A stretch of DNA of 64,000 nt, from positions 806,001 through 870,000 of the forward strand of contig CAZQSZ010000002.1 in the NCBI GenBank assembly GCA_964596345.1. The letters run 5' to 3'. The translations under genes and the position numbers were made by a program. Positions 25,783 to 33,393 of the stretch are shown piece by piece. Position 1 is the first letter of the stretch; the number at the start of each line of letters is the position of its first letter. The stretch is from CADEDV01 sp964596345 (GTDB lineage Bacteria; Bacteroidota; Bacteroidia; Chitinophagales; Chitinophagaceae). The notes under the pieces are model-generated. The model saw only the letters and a program-made list of their open reading frames with translations, did no database searches and was not told the origin of the DNA.

Positions 25783-26166
25783 TTATTGCAGCTGTTTTTC
25801 TTCGATAACCTCTTCGTCAACTACACGCCAAAAGGTAAACTCAATTTTTTTGTTTTTGTCCCGGACTGTTAAAACGAAACTATGTTTGTCGATAAACCTG
25901 ATAGCATCTTTTTGTATGCTATTGTCAGCCCATTTTATTGTCAACATTTTAGGTGTCAGTACATAAGTTCCATTTTTAAGAATTTTAGTTAGGATTACTT
26001 CGCCCTTAGGACCTGAATGCATTTGTATGTTTCCGTCTTGGCTAAAAAACATTGATGTCTGTTTTGTTGAGTCAGACCAAAGCCATGCTCCAACAATTGA
26101 TTGAGTCTGTCCAAAAGATAGTTTGGTTAGAAATAAAAATAGTAAAATGCCGATTGCTTTTTTCAT
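25783..26166 (-). CDS. Small secreted lipocalin-like protein
   Basis: The ATG at 26166 gives the signal peptide MKKAIGILLFLFLTKLSFGQ and 127 residues in all. The mature part (SIVGAWLWSDSTKQTSMFFS, IQMHSGPKGEV, GTYVLTPKMLTIKWADNS, HSFVLTVRDKNKKIEFTFWR) has the GxW...F...G......Y.l.....l pattern of small lipocalin-like proteins of Bacteroidota. An upstream in-frame extension lacks signal-peptide character and is left out. It lies inside the spacer-separated island although it has no obvious defence link. Confidence 0.75.
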   Translation of the reverse strand: MKKAIGILLFLFLTKLSFGQTQSIVGAWLWSDSTKQTSMFFSQDGNIQMHSGPKGEVILTKILKNGTYVLTPKMLTIKWADNSIQKDAIRFIDKHSFVLTVRDKNKKIEFTFWRVVDEEVIEEKQLQ

Positions 26167-26333
26167 AATAAAGTATTCTATAAAAATTTTCAAATTCAAT
26201 GGGTATTGATTTCAATTGCCACCAACGTGTGTATTTGCGAAACTACGAACTGTTTTGTTTAGCTCACACTTAAATTGCCAGTTTACCTGCCACACGTACT
26301 GCAGGTAAACTGGCAACAGGAGAAACCAAAAAT
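26167..26333. repeat. Palindromic spacer of the island (copy 4, right edge)
   Basis: Has a perfect 16-bp inverted repeat, TTGCCAGTTTACCTGC at 26275-26290 and its complement at 26301-26316, around a 10-base loop. It also has the block CGTGTGTATTTGCGAAACTA then CGAACTGTTTTGTTTA at 26226-26261, shared with copy 3. It marks the right edge of the island. Confidence 0.65.
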
Positions 26334-27866
26334 TTATAACCGGGTATAGAAATATTTCTGTTTACCCAATATAATATACACTTGTGGTTTTGATGTTATA
26401 TCCAGCTTTTGCGGAACTCCGGAACAATCTTTAATAAAAAATTCAGGTAATGCATTGGCCTCCTCTTTAACAGTTAATTCTGTAGTACATTGGTTATAAA
26501 GAAACAGGCTATCCTTATTCCATACTTTAAAATAAATACCTCCCTGTTCATGAAATTCAATGTAATAATTGATCTTTGCTTTCTTGTCCCGGTTGTCGAG
26601 CTGGTAAAGCCCTTTGTAGGTGGAAATAATGCGACGGATTCCTTCATCGGGCTTATTTTTGGCAGGGGTTGTTTTAACCGCTGACTTCTTCACGAGAATT
26701 GATTTATCAACAAATACAAATTTTAAATCTATTCCCTGCGAATTTGGTACAATTTCTAACTCTCCCGACCACTTAGCACTATTGAGGTATAATTTATAGA
26801 GTATTTCGATCAGATTTCCATTTATACGCCAGTATCCTTCATTTGCTATACCATTTATAAGATGAACCATAGTCCCGTCTTCGTTAAACTTAAATTCTAT
26901 TTCATTCATCCTGCTGTTAGGGGGTCGATTATGCATCCAGGAGTCACTTACAATTTGTTTAAAGTGGGGATGCTTTCTGTTGGCAATTGCGTTTTCAGCC
27001 AAACTGGTCTCTAACTTTTCATCTACTAATTCTTTTACCGCTTTATCAGGATAAGCCCCGACATTTTTTACATAGTAGATATTTTGCCGTTCAATCTCCA
27101 TTTCATTTTGTGGCTTGCCTTCATAAAAGATGGAGGCTGCTGTGACAACCCTGCGTACCAGGATGGCATCGTTATATTTTTCCGAACCTGCCTGTATACG
27201 TACTCCTTTTTTAAGAATACTATGGTTGTAGTAATATTTGGCTCCATTAATATCTACGGTTTCTTCCCATGATGCTCCCTGGGGTTCATTAGATTTGAAA
27301 GCTGTGTAGGTGGCAAAGCCTGCACTGTTCCCGTTAAAATTGTCAAACAACTCGTATTTGGCCCTGATAATACCATTTTCGCAATAGTAATAAGTGATTT
27401 TTCCATCATTGTTATACCCTTTCCAGGTTTGACCCATAAAGTTTTTCGTGACATCAGGATTGCATAGCCGCATATACTCACAACCACAGTTTTTGTCTCC
27501 CTTTGCTGTTGTGGCTGCAGGTGTATTGCTGTTCTTTGCTCCCTGTAATTTAATTGTCTTACTATCGATGCTGGCAACAGTAAAGCCAGTTCTTTTATCT
27601 TCCGGCATCTCATCCCATATATTATCAGCGTCTTTGGGGGATGTAAACGTAAGGGTGGCGACCGAAGCGTTGAAAGTTGTTTTGAACCCAACGATGCCGG
27701 GTTTGTTTTTCAGGTAATCTTTTAAGGAAGCCAGGTTTGGATTGTCATAAGTGGTGCCTGAAATAATAATCGATATCTGTTTTTGGGGTTGGGAAAATGC
27801 AAGGGTAGTTGCCAGTAAAAAAAATAGTGCAAACAGTAGATGCTTGCCAATTTGCTTCTGCTGCAT
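26334..27866 (-). CDS. Secreted protein of unknown function
   Basis: 510 residues with signal peptide (HLLFALFFLLATTLAFSQ). The first mature domain (KQISIIISGTTYDNPNLASL ... GIVGFKTTFNASVATLTF) has the strand-helix-strand look of a ferredoxin-like HMA fold but lacks the CxxC metal site. A middle region resembles MORN-like output text (KGYNNDGKITYYYCENGIIR). The C-terminal part is beta-rich (GLYQLDNRDKKAKINYYIEF). No family was recognised with confidence. It has normal host-like composition, unlike the island next to it. Confidence 0.75.
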   Translation of the reverse strand: MQQKQIGKHLLFALFFLLATTLAFSQPQKQISIIISGTTYDNPNLASLKDYLKNKPGIVGFKTTFNASVATLTFTSPKDADNIWDEMPEDKRTGFTVASIDSKTIKLQGAKNSNTPAATTAKGDKNCGCEYMRLCNPDVTKNFMGQTWKGYNNDGKITYYYCENGIIRAKYELFDNFNGNSAGFATYTAFKSNEPQGASWEETVDINGAKYYYNHSILKKGVRIQAGSEKYNDAILVRRVVTAASIFYEGKPQNEMEIERQNIYYVKNVGAYPDKAVKELVDEKLETSLAENAIANRKHPHFKQIVSDSWMHNRPPNSRMNEIEFKFNEDGTMVHLINGIANEGYWRINGNLIEILYKLYLNSAKWSGELEIVPNSQGIDLKFVFVDKSILVKKSAVKTTPAKNKPDEGIRRIISTYKGLYQLDNRDKKAKINYYIEFHEQGGIYFKVWNKDSLFLYNQCTTELTVKEEANALPEFFIKDCSGVPQKLDITSKPQVYIILGKQKYFYTRL

Positions 27867-28106
27867 AAGCGTTAATTTTAGTAGTATTAAATTTACATAA
27901 GAAGTCCGTTAAAAGGACAACTGCATACATTTTATTTATCCAAACAGTTTTACCCTGCTATCAGGAATACCAGCTTAATTTTCAAACGGGGTAAGCCTTT
28001 AAAAATGATGGTCTGAATTGATAAAAGAAAAATCCCGGTGCAAGACCGGGATTATAAGGAAGTATTTTAATACTCATTCTTTGACAGGCTCATTCTTCGG
28101 CTCCGC
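27867..28106. other. Intergenic region with terminator and repeat
   Basis: Holds the S9 peptidase terminator and a dispersed repeat, both listed separately. The part nearest the secreted protein gene is AT-rich and is presumably its promoter; no TAnnTTTG element is evident on the minus strand. Confidence 0.4.
28031..28053 (-). terminator. Terminator of S9 peptidase gene
   Basis: AATCCCGGT, loop GCAAG, ACCGGGATT: a perfect 9-bp stem 54 bp past the peptidase stop, followed on the minus strand by TTTTTC. Confidence 0.8.
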
Positions 28107-28114
28107 TCAGAATG
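28075..28114. repeat. CATTCTGAGCGG..GAAGAATG repeat at peptidase 3' end
   Basis: Read on the minus strand: GCATTCTGAGCGGAGCCGAA, then GAATGAGCCTGTCAAAGAAT. The words CATTCT and AGAATG form inverted ends. The stop codon of the S9 peptidase (28107-28109) is the TGA in CATTCTGAGC. This word pattern is a common dispersed repeat in environmental bacteria, by recollection. Confidence 0.55.
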
Positions 28115-30554
28115 CTTTTTGTTCTTTCTTCTCCGCAGGTTTTGGCGCATTCTTTACATATTTTTCTAACCAGCCAAACTGTTCGGCCAGTGTATGCAAA
28201 ATATTTTCCCGGCCGGCATAACCATGACTTTCATAAGGCAGGCTGATATATTTGGCTGTGCCGCCATTGCCTTTAATGGCATTGAACATCCGTTCACTCT
28301 GGATAGGGAAAGTGCCGGTATTGTTATCGGCATCGCCATGGATCAGGAGCAACGGCGTTTTAATTTTATCGGCATAACTAAAGGGGCTCATGTCGTGATA
28401 CAGGTCGGGAGCCTGCCAGTAGTTGCGGTCTTCATTCTGGAAACCAAACGGTGTCAGTGTCCGGTTGTAGGCACCGCTTCTTGCAATACCGCCTTTAAAA
28501 AGATTAGTATGGGCTAATAGATTCGCCGTCATAAAGGCGCCATAACTATGTCCGCCAACAGCCACCCTGTTCCGGTCGCCCACGCCGAGAGAATCTAATG
28601 TATTGATAGCCGCCTCTGCATTCATCTTTAACTGGTCAATAAAATTATCATTGGGCTTTTTGTCTTTATCCGTTGCCACAATGGGCATTTCGGCATTATT
28701 CAGTACAGCATAGCCCTGTGTTACATAATACACTGGAGAGCCCCAGTTGAGCAGGGTGAATTTATGTTCACTGCCACGGATCTGGGCTGCATCAGCAGCC
28801 GAATTATATTCAGCCGGGTAGGCCCAGATAAAGACGGGCAATTTGCCATCCCGTTTGGCATCATAGCCCTTGGGTAAATACAAGTCGCCGGTCAGGTCCA
28901 CCCCATCGGCTCTTTTGTATTTGATCTTTTCTTTGGTTACCCCATCTAACTGCGGGTAAGGATTTTTAAATTCGGTGAGCTGGCGATCAGCAATGCGCAA
29001 CTTCAGGTTTTTGATCCAGTAATTCGGCATTTCTTTTTCACTCTCTCTTCTTGTTAAGAGTTGCAGTTTTTCTGCATCCATTACTCTTACCACGTTTTCA
29101 AAATAACCGTCAGCACAACGCCAGATGATCTCTTTCTTTTTGGTATGCACATCAAACGTGGCCAGGAAAGGTTTATCGCCTTCAGGTGAGCTGCCCGTTG
29201 TATTGTTCATTAAGATCTTATTGCCGTTATCAATCGTTTTGATCACATTCCGGCCATACTGGTTTTTATCCAGCACCGGGAAACCAGGATTGGAATAAGC
29301 GTCAGTGGTATTCCTGGTGATCAGTTTTTCCAAATCACCGGTAACAGGATTATAGCGGTCCAGCTGCGTGGTTTGTTTACCCGTGAGCCCTTCGGTAACC
29401 AGTGCTAAATTCTTATCACCCCAGGTGGTGCCGCGGTAACGCATTTTTGTTTTGAAAAGTTCAACCGGTTCAGCGGTAAACGGAGCTGGTTGTGCATAGA
29501 CAGCATCCCGGTATTCAGCTGTTTTTTTAATTAAGCCACTGTCGAGCGGCATACACCAGACTAAAGTAGCGGCTTCATCATCTCTCCATTCAAAACCACG
29601 GGGCACCAACTGTACATTATCATTACCACCCGGGGCTGTTTCCGCCGAAGGAAGGTCGGCCACCTGTTTTATTTTTTTGCCATTGATATCGGTGATGAAT
29701 ACATCGGAAGGAAATCCTTGAGCCGGCACGAGGTAAGAAAAAGGTTTCTTCAGTGTACGCAGCAGCATGTATTTTTTATCGGGAGATACACTGATCATAC
29801 TGTAGATAGCAGGCTGCCCGATCTTTGTTTCCACGCCTTTTACATTCTTTACCAATTGAGCCGTGGTATAAAATGCAAAGAGTTCTTCGTCGTAGGGACT
29901 TTTGATCATATCCTGGAAAGTGGGACGGGGAGAAGCTTTGCCATAGTTTTCCTGCGTGGCCGGACCTTTGGGCACAGCCGGTTTGGGTGGGGCAGCCGTG
30001 GCCGGTTTGATAATGGTACGGTACAATAAGGTATTATCATCATACCATTGATAAGTACCCATCAATCCATTCAGCGCAGTCTTATTGACCTTTGTTGCTT
30101 TTTGCGTGGCGATATCAATTACATAGAGGTCAACTTTTGCAGTGGTCGTATGCGTGAAAGCGATCTTTTTATCATTGGGACTCCAGCTGATGCTGCCGGC
30201 TGCAAGGGGAGAAGGCAGGCCGGTAATTTTATATTCCTTACCGGTAGCAATGTTCTTTAAATACAGGTTGTTGATGAAATTCTGCCGGCTGGGCGCAAAA
30301 TTATTGGGGTTGATACGCATCCCGGCGATCTTTAATTCGGGACGGGCCAGTTCTTCCACCGAAGGATAGCTGTTACTTTCGGTAAACAACATCCATTCTC
30401 CTTTATCATCCAGGCTGATATTGGGAGTGGGTTTGGCCAGCAGCATATCGGTAATGGCCTGCGGCGGTGTTTTGTAAGCGGCATCATCCTGGCTGTATCC
30501 TGTGATACCAATTGAAAAAAATACTAATGCAATAAAAAATTGTTTGGCAGACAT
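28107..30554 (-). CDS. S9 family prolyl-oligopeptidase-like serine peptidase
   Basis: 815 residues with signal peptide (QFFIALVFFSIGITGYSQ). The N-terminal two thirds form a beta-propeller (repeats such as GSISWSPNDKKIAFTH). The C-terminal alpha/beta hydrolase has nucleophile Ser in VGGHSYGAFMTANLLA, Asp in LLIHGDADNNTG and His in PYESHGYAGREN. The overall sequence resembles the glutamyl-endopeptidase (CGEP-like) branch of S9. The gene ends with a Lys/Glu-rich tail whose stop codon belongs to a dispersed repeat. It probably degrades peptides in the periplasm. Confidence 0.92.
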   Translation of the reverse strand: MSAKQFFIALVFFSIGITGYSQDDAAYKTPPQAITDMLLAKPTPNISLDDKGEWMLFTESNSYPSVEELARPELKIAGMRINPNNFAPSRQNFINNLYLKNIATGKEYKITGLPSPLAAGSISWSPNDKKIAFTHTTTAKVDLYVIDIATQKATKVNKTALNGLMGTYQWYDDNTLLYRTIIKPATAAPPKPAVPKGPATQENYGKASPRPTFQDMIKSPYDEELFAFYTTAQLVKNVKGVETKIGQPAIYSMISVSPDKKYMLLRTLKKPFSYLVPAQGFPSDVFITDINGKKIKQVADLPSAETAPGGNDNVQLVPRGFEWRDDEAATLVWCMPLDSGLIKKTAEYRDAVYAQPAPFTAEPVELFKTKMRYRGTTWGDKNLALVTEGLTGKQTTQLDRYNPVTGDLEKLITRNTTDAYSNPGFPVLDKNQYGRNVIKTIDNGNKILMNNTTGSSPEGDKPFLATFDVHTKKKEIIWRCADGYFENVVRVMDAEKLQLLTRRESEKEMPNYWIKNLKLRIADRQLTEFKNPYPQLDGVTKEKIKYKRADGVDLTGDLYLPKGYDAKRDGKLPVFIWAYPAEYNSAADAAQIRGSEHKFTLLNWGSPVYYVTQGYAVLNNAEMPIVATDKDKKPNDNFIDQLKMNAEAAINTLDSLGVGDRNRVAVGGHSYGAFMTANLLAHTNLFKGGIARSGAYNRTLTPFGFQNEDRNYWQAPDLYHDMSPFSYADKIKTPLLLIHGDADNNTGTFPIQSERMFNAIKGNGGTAKYISLPYESHGYAGRENILHTLAEQFGWLEKYVKNAPKPAEKKEQKAF

Positions 30555-30651
30555 ATGTGGTTATTTAGAAAAGGGAAGTTAAGCCACAACAGGCTTGAAG
30601 CAAGCAGGAAGAGGATAAAATGTTGCACTCTTGTATGAATGGCAGCAGGGA

Positions 30652-30933
30652 TCAATTCAGCACATCCGCATATTCCGGTTTCTTTTTAAACACCGCATTG
30701 GCAAAGGGGCAAAGGGGTATGATCTTCAGGTGATGGGTCCTGGCATATTCCACAGCCGTGTGTACTAACTGGTAACCCACATTCTGCCCGCGGAGTTCAT
30801 CGCTTACTTCGGTATGGTCAATGATCATTTTCTCCGGTGAAGGCATGGTATAGGTCATTTCGGCCAGGATATTTCCATCCTGTTGCACAAAGAATAAGCC
30901 TTTATTGCCCACTTTTTTATGTTGAATCAGCAT
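30652..30933 (-). CDS. YjdJ-like GNAT N-acetyltransferase
   Basis: 93 residues, the minimal GNAT fold: HTEVSDELRGQNVGYQLVHT contains the acetyl-CoA-binding Q/RxxGxG/A-like loop, followed by AVEYARTHHLKIIPLCPFAN and a C-terminal KPEY. This matches the short YjdJ/Gtt1-like acetyltransferases. The substrate is unknown. It directly follows the metallopeptidase-like gene on the same strand with a 2-bp gap. Confidence 0.9.
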   Translation of the reverse strand: MLIQHKKVGNKGLFFVQQDGNILAEMTYTMPSPEKMIIDHTEVSDELRGQNVGYQLVHTAVEYARTHHLKIIPLCPFANAVFKKKPEYADVLN

Positions 30934-30935
30934 AG

Positions 30936-31709
30936 TTACTGTTTTGAATTGTCGAATTGCCGGAAATACGTTTCGGTAAAAAGAGGAGCTAATTTATTAT
31001 AAAAGCTGATCAGTAAACTGACTTTGGTGCGGATGCGGGGATAGTTGTCAACGACTTTCCAGAAACCGGGCGAAGGGCAGAAAAGATTCTGGGCAAAAGT
31101 ATTCAGGTCGTTTTCCAGGCCCGACATCGCATATTGAGTCAGCATACCGATGGCACAGAGTGCAGTATCGATATCCTGCGAGGAAGCATTTTTCCGGATG
31201 GCTCCCACGCCGGCTTCCGGATCGGTATAATCAAAATTGTATGCATTGGCAGCGATCCAGGTGGAATCACTAAACAGTTTTTTATAATTCCTGTACAGGA
31301 TGCTGGAGAATTCATGGTGGAGAGTCTGCTCCATATATTTCATTGTATAGCCCAGGACTTCCCCGTCGTTGGTGAGGAATAAAGCATTATTGGAATTGGT
31401 GCCGCCATATCCCACATCATAGAAATGCATATTCTTTAACCAGTATACGGCGCTGAGATTTTTGTCCAGCAGTGCTTCCGGGTATTTTTGTAAGGCAAGG
31501 ATACTTGCTGTTTTGCTTCTTGACACTTCACGGGCACTGATCATTTCACCCCTTGCATTGATCGGGGCCGGTTGCCAGCTTTCCGGGAAAATGTTTTTTG
31601 AATAGGCAAAGGAGACCGTAACTTTTTTTACCACTGTATCCCTTTCTCCTGCATACAGGACAAAAGGCAACTGGATGAACAAAAGGAGAAAGAGTTTCGG
31701 CCATTTCAT
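30936..31709 (-). CDS. Metallopeptidase-like protein with degenerate HExxH
   Basis: 257 residues with signal peptide (LFLLLFIQLPFVLYAGE). It resembles the secreted putative zinc-binding metallopeptidases (Peptidase_Mx1-like) of Bacteroidota, with the helix YMEQTLHHEFSSILYRNYKK where the zinc motif HExxH is expected. Here the sequence is H-E-F-S-S, so the second His ligand is missing and zinc catalysis is doubtful. The remainder (GGTNSNNALFLTNDGEVLGY, YAMSGLENDLNTFAQNLF) fits the family. It is divergent from the trp leader. Confidence 0.65.
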   Translation of the reverse strand: MKWPKLFLLLFIQLPFVLYAGERDTVVKKVTVSFAYSKNIFPESWQPAPINARGEMISAREVSRSKTASILALQKYPEALLDKNLSAVYWLKNMHFYDVGYGGTNSNNALFLTNDGEVLGYTMKYMEQTLHHEFSSILYRNYKKLFSDSTWIAANAYNFDYTDPEAGVGAIRKNASSQDIDTALCAIGMLTQYAMSGLENDLNTFAQNLFCPSPGFWKVVDNYPRIRTKVSLLISFYNKLAPLFTETYFRQFDNSKQ

Positions 31710-31728
31710 AGGTTAAATCTAAAAAGAA

Positions 31729-31759
31729 TTTGGCGATAATGGTTTTGCTTTTATATTTG
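31729..31759 (+). promoter_or_regulatory. trp operon promoter
   Basis: -33 TTTG at 31729-31732, 19-nt spacer, -7 TATATTTG at 31752-31759: an ideal Bacteroidota housekeeping promoter. The predicted start lies within a few bases of the leader-peptide ATG (31767). Confidence 0.8.
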
Positions 31760-31766
31760 TAACAGA

Positions 31767-31826
31767 ATGAACAAAACAATTACACATAACCAGTGGTGGT
31801 GGCATACAACTCTAAGGGGTTTGTAA
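31767..31826 (+). CDS. trpL: trp leader peptide with three Trp codons
   Basis: A 19-codon frame, MNKTITHNQWWWHTTLRGL, ending in TAA, with TGG TGG TGG at 31794-31802. It lies between the trp promoter and a strong hairpin, 85 bp upstream of trpE. Three consecutive Trp codons in a short leader are the classic sign of ribosome-mediated attenuation: scarcity of charged tRNA-Trp stalls the ribosome on them. The last codons (GGGGTTTGTA, 31816-31825) can pair with TACAAAGCCCC (31858-31868), one arm of the terminator, leaving one bulged base. That makes an antiterminator which a stalled ribosome leaves free and a finishing ribosome covers. It is too short for ordinary ORF listing. Confidence 0.9.
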   Translation: MNKTITHNQWWWHTTLRGL

Positions 31827-31859
31827 GGTCATTACTATGTTCATAGCAGTATATTACTA

Positions 31860-31886
31860 CAAAGCCCCGGATTACCCGGGGCTTTG
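31860..31886 (+). terminator. trp attenuator hairpin
   Basis: An 11-bp perfect stem: CAAAGCCCCGG, loop ATTAC, CCGGGGCTTTG. It lies between the leader peptide and trpE. There is no long T run, as often in Bacteroidota terminators. The 5' arm overlaps the antiterminator partner, so the two structures exclude each other. Confidence 0.88.
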
Positions 31887-31911
31887 TCATTCAAACAAGG
31901 AAGAAAAGGAT

Positions 31912-33327
31912 ATGAAGAAAATAGCGATCAATACCAGTGCGAAAAGGATGCTGGCGGATGTGTTTACCCCGGTGGGCATTTACCTGCGGCTGCGGGACCG
32001 GTTCCGGGACACGGTGCTGCTGGAGAGCACCGACCATCATTCTGCCGATAACAGCTGGTCCTTTATTGGCATCAATGCTATTGCCGGGATGGAGATCAGT
32101 TCGGCCAGTAGTATCGAATTCAAATTGCCGGGGAGGCAACCAGAAAAAGTGGCTATCAAAGATCCCGGTTCCGTGCCGCAGTTGTTGTGGGACTTCATGC
32201 AAAAATTTGAGATCAGCAACACGGAAACCAAAGAAGCAAAATTTGCACAGGGTTTGTTTGGTTATACCACGTATGATGCCGTACAGTTTTTTGATACGAT
32301 TAATCTTGCTACTCATAGCTCATCGCCCGCAGCTATTCCCTTAATGCGGTACCGGTTATACCAATACGTCATTGCATTCAATCATTTCAAAGACGAATTA
32401 TTCATCTGTGAAAATACTATCAGCGGAATTGAAAGTGAATTAGCGGTGGTGGAGTCGCTGATAAGAGGAAAGGATGTTCCTGTTTATCCGTTCAGGAAAA
32501 AAGGTGAGGAGACTTCCAATATGACCGGTGAAGAATATAAAGCCATGGTGCAAAAAGGGATTGCCAGTTGTCACCGGGGTGATGTGTTCCAGATCGTTCT
32601 TAGCCGTCGTTTCCAGCAGGGTTTTATGGGGGATGAATTCAATGTGTACAGGGCCCTGCGCAGTATCAATCCTTCTCCTTATCTATTTTTCTTTGATTAT
32701 GGTGATTATAAACTGATGGGATCTTCGCCGGAGGCACAACTGATCATACAAAACGGGAAAGCCGTGGTACACCCGATAGCAGGTACATTCAAACGAACCG
32801 GTGATGAAGAAACGGACCGGCTGGAAACAGAACGATTATTAAAAGATGCCAAAGAGAATGCAGAGCATGTGATGCTGGTAGACCTGGCCCGCAATGATCT
32901 CAGCAGGTTATGCGATGAAGTGTTGGTGGCGCAGTATAAACAGGTGCAATATTATTCGCATGTCATCCACCTGGTAAGTGAAGTAACTGGTAAAGTGAGA
33001 GCAGGCAGTAATCCTTTTGAATTAGTAGCCAAAACTTTTCCCGCCGGTACATTGAGTGGCGCACCCAAGATCAAAGCCATGCAGCTGATCAACAGTTATG
33101 AACCAACGGACAGGAGTTATTATGGCGGCGCCATTGGCTTTACCGGGTTTGACGGCAGTTGTAATCATGCGATCATGATCAGGACATTTTTAAGCAAGAA
33201 CAATACACTGACCTGCCAGGCAGGGGCAGGTGTGGTGGTGGCATCAGTACCTGAAAATGAATTGCAGGAAGTAAATAATAAATTGGGCGCATTGAAGAAA
33301 GCAATTGAGATAGCAGAAACTTTATAA
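31912..33327 (+). CDS. trpE: Anthranilate synthase component I
   Basis: Converts chorismate plus ammonia to anthranilate; first committed step of tryptophan synthesis. The ATG at 31912 (MKKIAINTSAKRML) is chosen because an earlier in-frame ATG (31837) would place the attenuator hairpin inside the gene; this gives 471 residues. The LLES-type tryptophan-binding motif (VLLESTDHH) is present, implying feedback inhibition as well as attenuation. Chorismate-binding landmarks are VHPIAGTFKRTGDEETDRLE, LVDLARNDLSRL, VSEVTGKVRAG and PAGTLSGAPKIKAM. It is first structural gene of the operon. Confidence 0.97.
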   Translation: MKKIAINTSAKRMLADVFTPVGIYLRLRDRFRDTVLLESTDHHSADNSWSFIGINAIAGMEISSASSIEFKLPGRQPEKVAIKDPGSVPQLLWDFMQKFEISNTETKEAKFAQGLFGYTTYDAVQFFDTINLATHSSSPAAIPLMRYRLYQYVIAFNHFKDELFICENTISGIESELAVVESLIRGKDVPVYPFRKKGEETSNMTGEEYKAMVQKGIASCHRGDVFQIVLSRRFQQGFMGDEFNVYRALRSINPSPYLFFFDYGDYKLMGSSPEAQLIIQNGKAVVHPIAGTFKRTGDEETDRLETERLLKDAKENAEHVMLVDLARNDLSRLCDEVLVAQYKQVQYYSHVIHLVSEVTGKVRAGSNPFELVAKTFPAGTLSGAPKIKAMQLINSYEPTDRSYYGGAIGFTGFDGSCNHAIMIRTFLSKNNTLTCQAGAGVVVASVPENELQEVNNKLGALKKAIEIAETL

Positions 33328-33393
33328 ACGGGTTCATCGTTCATGTTGGATAGCTATGAACAATGAACCATCAACTATGAACTTTTCAAGGGT

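Noticed and set aside
26275..26316. 16-bp perfect inverted repeat as ends of a small transposon
   Set aside because: Arms are only 10 bases apart, so nothing lies between them; it is a hairpin within a spacer.
31837..31911. N-terminal extension of TrpE from ATG 31837
   Set aside because: It would translate the attenuator hairpin and adds residues without homology; ATG 31912 begins the normal TrpE N-terminus.
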